This document shows, piece after piece, positions 11,201-23,200 of a stretch of DNA of 64,000 bases. The notes beneath the pieces are model-generated. The model saw only the letters and a list, made by a program, of their open reading frames with translations, searched no databases and was not told the DNA's origin. Position numbers and translations under genes: made by a program. Each line of letters opens with the position of its first letter. Positions within the stretch are counted from its first letter, which is position 1. Source of the DNA: Tretioscincus oriximinensis (taxonomy: Eukaryota; Chordata; Lepidosauria; Squamata; Gymnophthalmidae); NCBI GenBank assembly GCA_022410635.1, contig JAJVDF010000430.1, positions 110,763 through 174,762 on the forward strand. The letters run 5' to 3'.

Positions 11201-14200
11201 AGCATGCTCGTGCTAGTCCGGGGTTCCCACTTAAAATCCAGGTAGAGCTTTGAACCTTTTAATAGGTGTGAAAAAGTGTCTTTCACCCCCAGACGCAGCA
11301 AATCCAACAAAAACTGTGTCTCTTAAGAAAGAGCAGACTGATATGCTTCCAGACATGATTTTTTCTGGAGAAAGACAAATGCAATTGTGGTATTCCTAAT
11401 ACAGACCTGGATTAGTGAGGCAATAACCATATTGTTATTAAATGGAAATCCAGCAATCGTGGCAGGTTTCCTGTCTTGCTGTAGCAGTGATACTTTGTCC
11501 TGTCTCTAGATGAAGCCAGGGAGAAGAATTATAGCCAGTTTTCTTTAGCTAATTAGTTAGCCAGATGTTTGCACTAAACAATGACTAACATCCTGTCTCT
11601 CTGTTTGCTTGTATCACACTTCCAAAGTTCCCTGCTATGTCCTATCAGTTACTTCCTATTCATCATTTACTTCTCTGAACTTGCAAAGACTTGAGGAACT
11701 AATGGAGTTTGCAAGTTGTGGCTTCCTACAAAATGACAACTTGGGCTTCTCTTCCGTTCTAGATACAGGAAGTACACTGGATTAATCAGGTCACATAGGG
11801 CATATTGGCTAGCTAGGGGCTACTATTTAAACTTCACGCATTCAATAAAGCATGGTCTTCCATTCTTCCATCTTCCTCTTTTCCTGATTTCTCCGGGAGA
11901 TCCATGTAAACGTCATTTTGACTCGAGTCTTCCTTTAGTCTCCGTGTTCTTTTACTATTTAAGTTCTCCTCAGCCAGCAATAGCAGGTGGCCATTAGCCG
12001 CTCCTTCAGCATATATAGCTAACCTACAAGGATATAGCTAACCTACAAGGATATAGCTAACCTACAAGGATATAGCTAACCTACAAGCAAGAGCTCTCCA
12101 AGGTTCTGAAAAGAGAGACTTAAAATCCACTCAGCCTCCTTGTGGGTTTTTTCCTGTCCCAAGAGAGGTGGATTTGTCCACGGAAAACCCACAGTTGGCG
12201 CCCATTATGTGGCACGAAGATTTCCATGCAGATCTATGAGTGGCAAGGAGGCCACATGTATGGGAATCTCAGCTGGAGGGCCAGAAACCAGTAAGAAAGT
12301 CTGTGAGCATCGGGAAACTGCAGCAAACTGCAATAAGCCAACTGAATCATACAGGATGGTGACATTTACCCCACATCCCTTCCAGAAACCAGGTGCAGTA
12401 TAAAATCATTCAGATGGGAAATGCAATCAAAAGTGAGCGATATCATTTACAACAAAGCACCACGGGCTTTGACTTCTTAAAAATACAGGCGAGAGACGTC
12501 CTTGGTTTGGAAGCACTCTGAAGTTAGTAGCCTGGGAAGAGATAAGGAGGCTCCCCAAAGTTGAAGATAAGACTTTTGCTGCTTGGGAAGTTGCAAGGTG
12601 GCCTTACAAGAGGAACAGAGGATGAGACAGAAAGTTGAGTCTGATCAGTTTAGGCCTCCAGCAATTCATCCTGCTGCCCCTGTAGGACCTGCCTGTGAAG
12701 AAATCCCACATCCATCTCCCCTTCCATCCACCTGCCCACCTAGCTATCCATTGCAAGCACGTAGCAAGGCTCCCGCTACAGAGGTGCAAAAGATGCTGAA
12801 ACGGATTATCCAGGAGTTCAATCCACAAGGTGTAGCAGAAGTTCTGCCCCATGTTACAGTCTGCCCAGTGATACGTTGCCCCAATCAGCTCCCAACGCAT
12901 GAGACACTTCCTTTTGGCATTTCTAGAGAGCTTTAAAAAGTGTGACTACAGAAACTTATTCTGATTTTGTCAGCCGTTTGCAACAAAGTGTGGAACAGTG
13001 AAGGCAAAATGAAGAGGCAGCAGAAATTCTTTTGAGACGATTAGCCTATGAAAATGCCAACCAAGATTGCAAGAATATTTTGAAAGGCTTGCAGGGAAAA
13101 CTGATAATACTTTAGCAGAAATGATCAAGGCTTGTCAAAACAAGAACTCAGTGCCACGAGGTTAGTAACAATGCTGCTAGCCATAGCTTTACGCCCACTG
13201 ATAAAAATCAAAGACGCTGCTTTTGATGTGTTTTTGAATTGGGCTCAATAGTAGATTGGCAGGCAGTGCAGCTCTTTCATGACCGCACGGCCAGTTGTTC
13301 CGGACAGCAGTCTAGTTTGGTAGTTTTTCATTACATATATAATGTAATCCTTTACTCTTCAGGCATGTTGTTCATATTTTTTAATTTGTTTGCCTTCTTA
13401 GTAAGACGCACATCACACAGGGGAATAAAGTGGAGCATGGATTGTTCAGAAGGCTACTTTTGATCTTGCCTTTCATATTTGGATTTCTAATGAGTTAAAA
13501 TGGAAACTGGCTATTCCACATTTGCTTTGTGGGCAACTCCACAAGCTTTTTCTACTTTCATTTGTTCCTAGGTAGAGAGAAACACCTTCAACCACGATAT
13601 ACAGGGTGCTTCAAAAAATGTATACACACTTTGAACTTCCCTACGAAGTACAGAATCAGTGGTGACTCGTACTCATTTGTTATTTACGTTTTATTTACAT
13701 TGGACTTTAAGCTTTCTAATTTCCTGAAATTTAACTTTGTAGAACAGTAAATAAATTTTCTATGGAAGTTCACAGTGTGTATACATTTTTTAAAGCACCC
13801 TGTACAAGAGAACTAGAGTATTTTAAATCTGTCAGTGACAAAAATGAATTTTTTCATCCTTTCCATGAATACCTGCAGCACATTTGGTAATGAAGGAGAG
13901 ACTTGACACCTTAAGTTATGATGTTCTAAATTAAATTAAGATTATAACAAATGGATAACCCTGGTATCAGTATGGAGAAATATGACTAGCTTTGCTCTGT
14001 ATTTATCTAGAGATCAAAGACTTGGGAAATGTTTCATTTAACAATTTGTACCCGATTAAAGGAACCTGGGATGGGTGAGACTTCAGTGGTGGATGATCAG
14101 ATGTCAGCAGATGAAAACTGGCTTAGTGACCGTACTCAAAGAGTGGTAATAAATGGTTGCACATCCAATTGGAAGAATGTTTCAAGTGGGGTACCAGCAG

Positions 14201-17200
14201 GGTCTGTCCTGGGTCCAGCAGCACAGGTGAAAAGAACTTGGGTGTATTGATAGATCACAGACTAAACATGAGTCAGCAGTGCGAAGCAGCTGCAAAAAAG
14301 GCAACCCCAGTCCTGGGATGTATTAAGAGAAGCATAGAATCTTGATCACGTGAAGTCATGATTCCTCTCTACAGTACTTTGGTAAGACCATACTTGGAAT
14401 ACTGTGTTCAGTTCTGGGGCCCCCAATTTAAAAAGGACATTGATAAACTAGAGCAAGTTCAAAAGTGAATTACAAGGATGGTGAGTGGTCTGGAAACCAT
14501 GTCCTATGAGGAACGGTTAAAGGATCTATGGATGTTTAGTCTGCAAAAGAGAAGTCTTAGAGGAGACCTGATAGCTGTCTACAAATATCTGAAGGGCTGC
14601 CTCATAGCAGAGGGATCAGTATTGTTCTTGTTGGCACAAGGAAGGACTAGAAACAATGGGATGAAACTGCAAAGACTAGATATCAGAAAAAACTTTCTAA
14701 CAGTCAGGGTGATAAACCAGTGGAACAGTTTGCCACAGGAGGTGGTGAGTTCGCCTTCTCTGGAAGTCTTCAAACAGAGGCTTGACCGTCATTTGTCTGG
14801 GATGGTTTAATGAATCCTGCATTGAGCAGGGGGTTGGACCCGATGGTCCTGGAGGTCTCTTCCAACTCTATGATTCTATATTTGAGAGCTTTTGTTGATA
14901 CTGATAAAAAGCAGTGATAGTGCTAGAAAAGGGTGTTATGTATTTTACTTGACTTTACTTTACTATTTGATTTATACTCTGCCCATCCCACAAAGGGCTC
15001 TGGGCAGCTCACAGTGCAATACAAAACAATAAAATACAAGGTAATTATATAAAACTAGTAAAAATCCAGGAAATATTTAAAAACAAATTACAATCATAAC
15101 CTCCCGACATATACTTGCTAGTACTTTTATGCAGCTTTTGCAGCCCCCATGCAGGAGCTTCCAAGACCTCCAACCTTGTTTTTCAGTGAGAGCAGAGGCT
15201 AGGAGGGTAACTGTTCACTTTTCCCAGTCAAATTTACATTGGAAAAAGCAACAATGGAATTTAAAAATCCCATAAACTCTCAAAATACATGCAAAGTGAA
15301 TCTCCCCCCCCCTTTTGAATCCCTCCACCATCAACAAAGTAAGCCAGCAACCAATGACAGAAGGGATGCAGAATAGCTAATTGCAAGCTAGGATTTGTTC
15401 CAAAAGTTCCTGGGAAACAGAGGCAAATCCATAGAGGGGAAAGGTGATTGTTTCATGCTTGTGCATGGCTAATAATAACAGCATAGGTCTTTTATGGTGA
15501 TATATAATGCTACAAAAAGCAGCCATCTTGATATACTGTTATTTTTTATTTACTTATTCGCACTTCTACACTGCTCTCAGGTGGTTAACAATAAAAATAT
15601 TTAAGATATTAAAAACAACAAACTGGAGAAGGGCTGAAATGTTTCAACGCGGCGGCTGTATAGAAGGAGGAGGAGGAGAAGATAATTAAGTTTTTATACC
15701 CCGCTCTTTTCCAGAGCAGCTTAAAAGGTTAATTTTTGATCGAAGACTTACATCTTTTTCTATCTTCCCCACCAGATATATTGCTGAGAGTATTTGGTCT
15801 TGAATTCTCGACCCCTGGGGCTGAAAATATTGGACATTGCAAAATTTGATGATGTCACTTCCTGTCCTGCCTTGGAAGTGACATCCCTCTGGATACCATT
15901 TCTAGGAGCAGAGATTGGATGTGACATTATTTGCAATGTTGTTTCTGGATCTGGGGTGTCCTTTCCTGATGCAGGGGGGGTGGAAGTGACACCACAATGA
16001 TGTCACTTCCGGCCCCAGTGCAACCCCTGAACACTGCTGTAAGGGAATCAGCATTTCGTACAAGAGGAAAATAATCTGGAATAGTGTGTGAGATTCTCAT
16101 ATGACTCCCAGCACCGTGATGGATTTGATTAACTAATCCCTTCATTTTATACATTATCAGACTGCAAGAGATAAGGAAAGACACAAATAACTTTTTTGCA
16201 TTGTGATGAAGCCCGTGCTGTGTCATTGGTTTCACCTAGAAATGTAGTAGCAGCTTATCTTGGATGTTTAAAGCTTACTGTTACATTTGTAGTGTTTGTA
16301 AATATAACATGCTATCATCAAAATTGCAAACAATTTCCAGTAATCACCATTTGAGAAGGTAGAAGTCCAATGTGGTTTTTTGGATTTATTAGTGTAGCAA
16401 TTGCTACACTAAATTCTACTCAGCGGAAATTTGGAACACACTTGAAAAGGCCCTGGAAGAAATAAACAGCTTCCATCCAACCGCACTTATCATTCTGGCT
16501 GGGGATTTTAATGCAAGAATCGGGAACTCAATAGATTCCCTTTCTACAGACTCCGGTGTTCCTGTGGATGACCTTCCTCTAATGGCTGACTGGCAGGCTA
16601 GAGACTCAAAAAGAAATAGGGCCGGTCTGAAACNAATAGAGACTTTATATAGATCCAACCTTCAGATACTGGGCGGATCTAGCATAAATTTCCATTACCC
16701 CTTCACATANCATTCATTGAGGTTCAGCAGCACTGTGGATTACATCTGTGTCTCCAAGGAATATACGGCCCTATTTTCGAATATTATAGTGACCCCCAGG
16801 GAAGATAGTGACCATCAACCTCTTGGAGTAGAAATTTNTATTCACTCAGACCTGCGCCAAGGCTGTCAAGAGAACGGTGCTGGAATACAACCAATTGTGC
16901 TTAGTGATAGCAAGAGATTAAGATGGTTGGCTGTGGATGCCTCAGCTACTGATGATTACTTGAACTCTCCATTGGCGGTATCATTGAAGCAAGACATTTG
17001 CTTGAAGGCCAACGCTACAGACTCAGCAATACTACATGCCTTTTCAGCCCTTTGCCAGAACCTGAAAAAGTTTCTCACCGTCACGAACAATTCCACCATG
17101 AGGAAAAGAGTCACATGGGTGAGTCCTTGGTTTGACATGGAGTGTGTATCTGTGAGGAAAAGNNNNNNNNNNNNNNNNNNNNNNNNNNNNNNNNNNNNNN

Positions 17201-20200
17201 NNNNNNNNNNNNNNNNNNNNNNNNNNNNNNNNNNNNNNNNNNNNNNNNNNNNNNNNNNNNNNNNNNNNNNNNNNNNNNNNNNNNNNNNNNNNNNNNNNNN
17301 NNNNNNNNNNNNNNNNNNNNNNNNNNNNNNNNNNNNNNNNNNNNNNNNNNNNNNNNNNNNNNNNNNNNNNNNNNNNNNNNNNNNNNNNNNNNNNNNNNNN
17401 NNNNNNNNNNNNNNNNNNNNNNNNNNNNNNNNNNNNNNNNNNNNNNNNNNNNNNNNNNNNNNNNNNNNNNNNNNNNNNNNNNNNNNNNNNNNNNNNNNNN
17501 NNNNNNNNNNNNNNNNNNNNNNNNNNNNNNNNNNNNNNNNNNNNNNNNNNNNNNNNNNNNNNNNNNNNNNNNNNNNNNNNNNNNNNNNNNNNNNNNNNNN
17601 NNNNNNNNNNNNNNNNNNNNNNNNNNNNNNNNNNNNNNNNNNNNNNNNNNNNNNNNNNNNNNNNNNNNNNNNNNNNNNNNNNNNNNNNNNNNNNNNNNNN
17701 NNNNNNNNNNNNNNNNNNNNNNNNNNNNNNNNNNNNNNNNNNNNNNNNNNNNNNNNNNNNNNNNNNNNNNNNNNNNNNNNNNNNNNNNNNNNNNNNNNNN
17801 NNNNNNNNNNNNNNNNNNNNNNNNNNNNNNNNNNNNNNNNNNNNNNNNNNNNNNNNNNNNNNACACATCACTGAAGGTTCGCCTCGGTTCGAGTGGAGCT
17901 CTTTCTCAACCAATCAGCACAACCTCAGGTGTGCGTCAAGGGTGCATCCTAGCTCCATTTTTATTTAATTTTTATGTGAACGATGTAATAGATGCCCTAA
18001 ATCTCCCAGAGCTTCACGGTCCACATATTTCAGAAAGATCTGTAAATATCCTATTATATGCTGATGATATGGTACTGATTTCAACTACTCCGGTGGGTTT
18101 AAAAAGATGTCTGGTTAAGTTCAACCTTTTTTGTCATGCAAACAACCTTATCATTAACAGAGAGAAATCTAAGGTGTTAATATTTGGGAATTCTAGGAAA
18201 CCGTTACACTGGTACATAGATGGTCAGGCTATTGAACAGGTACATTCTTACCATTACCTTGGTCTCACGTTTGCAGCGTCCGGTTCATGGTCATATCATA
18301 TAAATGGTTCAATTACCAAAGCCACGGCTGCTGCTTGTCCCTTATACAAGCTATTTTATCATAGAAATCCCGGAACACTAAGACCTGTTCTAGAGGTGTT
18401 TGGCGCCAAAATAATACCTATTCTACTTTATGGAGCAGAAATATGGGGCTTCCATAATATGCNGAAACTTGAAGCCTTCCATCTGAAATATCTGCGAGCT
18501 TTCCTNGGTGTTCCGAGCTCCACCTTATCAGCAGCAGTTAGGGCAGAACTAGGAGTGTCACCAGTTGAATGCCAAATCCTAAACAGACAATTTAATTACT
18601 GGGTCAAGCTTAATCTTATGAACCAGCAAAGGCTCCCAAGACTCTGCCTAGAAGATCAATTTAAAAACTTGCATAAGTCACCTTGGCTTGCTAGGCTGAT
18701 GAATCAAACAGCTAAAATAGGTCTTCCATTACACNCTCTAAACAACTTTGGTGTAAAGGCCAAACTAATACTTAAACAACGCTCCCTCGACATAGCCTCG
18801 CAAAATGACCTTGCAGCCATATCTCAGTCTAAAGCAACCACATATCTGGCCAAACACAAGCGCCAAATAAACTTGGAAAATTACCTTACCATCCCGTTGC
18901 CNAGGGCATGGCGAAAACAGTTCACANTGGCTAGATTCGACCAAATAGAGACTGCAATGAAATTTGGNCGTTTTCATAAAGAGCAAAGAGCTGCTAGACT
19001 CTGCATATGGGGTGACTTGGCTGTGGAGGACACGGCTCACTTTTTACTGGAATGCCCAGCCTATTCAGAACCCAGGCAACAGTTCTTAGCCCCTTTGCTG
19101 AATCCACACCGGACACTTAACAAAGAGGCCCAAGTCCATGTGCTACTCCAGGGATTGGACAGGTCAACTATTGTTGGAGTTAGCCTATATATTATTAGGG
19201 CTTCCAGAATCAGATCATTGTTTTGGGAGCAAATTTCTAAGGCCCGTGACCCATTACCAATTTAGATGCTATTACTCACCCGGCTGAATATACACTGTTT
19301 TTAAACGATGTCATTTGATGTCATTCTTTTTACTCTATTTGTATTTTACCCTATTTATATTTATACTGTTTTTAATTGCTGTATTTTATTCTATTTGAAG
19401 CTTACTTTTTAACTTTTTTGATATGGTCAAATGACTAATCAATAAATCTTTGAGGGTAGGTCAGTATAGAAGTGTAGCAATTGCTGTAATGAATTCAGGA
19501 CTTGGGTTCCACTAGATTAGTAAAGATTAGTGCGTGAACTAAGGTGGCATCTACATTTGGGCTTTATCTGGGCACCTCAAAGTCAATATTCAGGATATTC
19601 TCCCAGGCGATATTGTTTTGGCTGCTTAAGAATACTCTCACATTGTTTCTGTGGTTTCGTTCCCATTCAAGACAGTGTTGGGAGCTGGGCAGGGAGCCCG
19701 AAATCTGGTGCAACCTTGGGATAGCTCCATGGCGGGGAGTGGGGGAGAGATTTTTATGACACCATTTCCTGTCACACACAGGAAGTGACATGACACTGGG
19801 CACCATTGCCCGGAAGCAAATACTGGAAGTGACATCAAAATAGTGTCACTTCCAATAAAATGGCTGCCCTCAGTGTAAGGGGGGGAAAGTCATTTGCTTT
19901 CTCGTGTACCTGTGTCGCACAATGTCAGAGTTTGCACGAGTTCCAACTCTTGATCCCAGAGTGCATAGCTCCTGCTTCCTGCAAAAGCTTCTATTGAACT
20001 TGAAGAATTTTGCAGGGGTGTAGTGCAGAGAATCTCCCAGAGAAGCACTACAATTTGGAATCTACCTAGATATTTGGAGTAGCGCTTTTAAGATGGCACA
20101 TGAATTAAAATCAAAATATTTCTCAGTAAATTACCACAGTGATAACTGTTTCTTACACAGTGTCTTAGCTTGTTTGTGAAAGCAAAATGTTTTGCTGATA

Positions 20201-23200
20201 ATATGTGTTTTATTTACAGTATAATGGTGTGGATACAAATCCTTTGACCGTCTATATTATGCGGCCATTATGGAACAGAATAACAAAGGTATGCGTCTTG
20301 TTGCATTTAAGGCTAACTGGAATACTGTTGGAATGATACAGGTTGGTTCCACCCTGATACCAGAGCAAGAAATGTGCTAGGGATTTTCCCTTCATACACT
20401 GATGCTACCTAAAGGTGGCTCCAGCTGTGGCAACCAGCACTGTAGGCAGTTGGAGGCACATGATCACTCCTGGCAGAAATCTGGCTTCTTAGGGACCATT
20501 TATATAAAAACAGGTGAGCCTTGAGGAGGAAATTAAGCAGCAAACTTGCATATATGCAGTAACTGCCATTACTGGTGGGACTGTATCATACTGTGTGCAG
20601 CATCAACGTGGGGCCATGGAGAATCTCTACACACCTTTGCACTAACAATATGGCATGCACAATGAGAATGCACCTATGACTGCACTAGTAACATAGACTA
20701 CTTGTGCAAATGTCGGTGTCGCCATGCAAAAGTTCATAACTAAGAAATTATGCAAAACATTATTCATAGTTTATTGGCATACGGAGGTCAATAGTAGAAT
20801 ATATCTGAAGGCCTGATCAAACTTGTGGTTTTAAACTATTCTCAGTCCTGAAGAATTTGATGAAAAACCAGAAAAAGTATGTTTTTTTCTGATTTAGCTC
20901 TCTTGAAACTCTCTTGAGGGTGGAGCATCAGGTGGTATTCCTGAAACAACAGGTGAAGGTTTTGCTTTCTTCTGCTTGAGACTGCCCAGATGCAATTGGT
21001 GGGCCACTGTGTGAGATAGAATGCTGGATTTAGCAGGTCGCCCTTTATGTTCTTATGTTCCAAACATCAGTATTTTCAGTATGGTTGCCAAGTTCCAGTT
21101 CACAAAATTTGTCTTCTCTGTTTTAACTTGTATAGGTGGTGCCTTTGTGGATTGCTCCAAATCTTTTAACTCTCACTGGATTTGTTTTGGTTTTAATCAA
21201 TTACTTTCTGTTATCATTTTATGACTGGGACTACACTGCCTCAGGTAAGGGTCTGTGTTTGTTTCTTTGGCCTGGATCCTTAAGTAGGTAAAGAAAATAT
21301 TTTGTGATGGGCATGTAGGAAACAAACAGTAGACAGCAGAGTTACATGAGTGTCATGGAAGCAATTCAATGTGCTATTAATTCTGTTCCCTGTATTCCTG
21401 TTGAGACATCTGAATCTTGTCTACAAATTAAGTGTGAGCCAATGAAGACTGTATTTACAGCAGATGATCTGGAAGTGGATCAACAATCCATTCAGAAGAT
21501 GCATGTTGGAAGAAAACTCTGAATTTAGAGTCTTGGAATGCACCCATGGATGGTGTGATTCTTGGGGATTTTTACCACATGTAATTGCTGGGATCCAGCT
21601 ATGATAGTGCCAGAAAGAACTGTCATTACACTTTTTCTGTCCAGTACTTTTATGGCGCTTTTGCAGTATGATGTCCAGCCATAATGTTATGACGCTCTGT
21701 GTGGAAATTCCCTGAAAGACCTCTGAGACCCACCCTCGCCTCACAATCCTGTGCCTCCCTGTCGCAGCAAGATTGGAGGCTTTAGGAAGTCCACCAGCTT
21801 TGCACATAAAGTGACATATTTCCAATATTTGTTTTCTGATGAATGTTTATTTTTGTGCAAAAGTGGACATCTAAANAAAAGGAGGGGAATTGGGGTGTGG
21901 GAAGAAGAGTTGGGCACTGGAAGAAGAGTGGGGCGTGGGGTGCTGAAAGTAGAGTGGGCATAGGGTACTGGAAGAATAGTATGATATGGAGTGTGGGAAG
22001 AAGAGTGAGGTGCTTAAAGGAGGATCAGTGTGGGAAGAGGACACACCCACTGGGTTCCGAGGTTCACTTTTGCCCAAAAGTGGGACTGCTTTAATAAAGG
22101 GAGAATCAGAGCTGGGAAGAAGAATGGGGCGTGGGAAGAACAGGTGGGAAGAAGACTGGGGCACTGAAAGAAGAGTGGGTCATGGGAAGAAGACATACCT
22201 TCTGGGTTCCGAAAATTGAGTACTCAAACAAATGCAGGCGATAAGTCCAGAAGTCAACATGATTGTTGTGCGAATGCCTGAATGGAGCTGAGACAACTGG
22301 GGATGAAATAAAAGGGCAGGGTGGAATTCTACTCGCTTCGCTGGTGACCAACTGCTTCTTTCACCACTGTGAGTACTTGGCCAAGCAATGCAAATAATTT
22401 CACAACTTTGAATGGAAAAGTAACCTTCCCCATATTGGTTCTCTTTAGAGAACTGAGAAGGTGTTACATTAAGTACAGGAAAGCAAAATATTTTCATTAT
22501 TTTGTATCAGTTCCGTTTTGTTAACCTTAAGGCCTTGATGGATTCAAAAATATGTGTTTCTAATACCTACAGTATTTTTCTATGAATTAAACCATATTAT
22601 TTCATTTTCAGGTTCCAATCCTGCGATTGTTCCAACATGGGTGTGGGGATTTGGTGCCTTCGCCAGCTATTGTGCTTATGCTTTAGGTAAAGTATGATGG
22701 GAAGAGCTGCAGATTCAAAAATGAATATTTGACCAATCTGTGGCTTGAATATAGAGTTAAGGGACTGGGGGATTTTTGTTACGGCTTACAAAGACAACTG
22801 GAGAAGTAGTCAGATCCAACAAACTGCTCATGGAGAGAAACACAATGAGGAAGTACATAATTCTGCAGTTCTGTTTCTTTAAAAATAAAATCTGCTTGTG
22901 GGGCTTTACTTTCTGCAGTTGACGCCTGCCCTATGATACAGAGAAAGGAACGAAAGAGTTCCACTACCAGAAGATCTTTAAAGTTTCTACCACCAGAAGA
23001 TTTCTAAAACTGCCCTTTATTACATAATAAAGGTGACTTAATCAGGGCTGATGATCTCCACTGGGAGTAATAGAAACTACTTCCCTTTGGATTTTGCTAC
23101 ATGACAGAGGCATAGTGCAGAAATACATATTCCATCACAAGTGCTTTGGAGCAAAATTTAGATATGCATTTGAAGATGTGGGTCTCATTAATTAGTGGGA

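Larger units (their letters stand above)
16391..19487 (+). mobile_element. 5'-truncated non-LTR retrotransposon with target-site duplication
   Basis: A 15-base direct repeat AGTGTAGCAATTGCT at 16391-16405 and about 19471-19485 bounds the insert. The frame is open from 16411, beginning within the apurinic endonuclease domain (GDFNARIG at about 16507; SDHQPLGVE at about 16810), runs into the assembly gap, and resumes with reverse transcriptase ([25 protein letters not shown] at about 18056). It ends with a cysteine/histidine region (C...[13 protein letters not shown]) and a stop at 19263-19265. The short 3' UTR ends 'gactaatcaataaatctttg'. It has an APE-RT layout of the jockey/L2/Vingi kind. 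Clade is not settled. No internal stop is seen. Confidence 0.88.

Noticed and set aside
12015..12089. Four 19-base repeats as a CRISPR-like array
   Set aside because: The repeats are directly tandem with no spacers, and the DNA is vertebrate.
16564..17874. Apparent open frames of 250-700 codons through the N run
   Set aside because: The N bases translate as unknown residues. Only the parts outside 17163-17862 are real, and they belong to a LINE.
21871..22351. Several overlapping open frames on both strands
   Set aside because: They follow from the purine-rich minisatellite.
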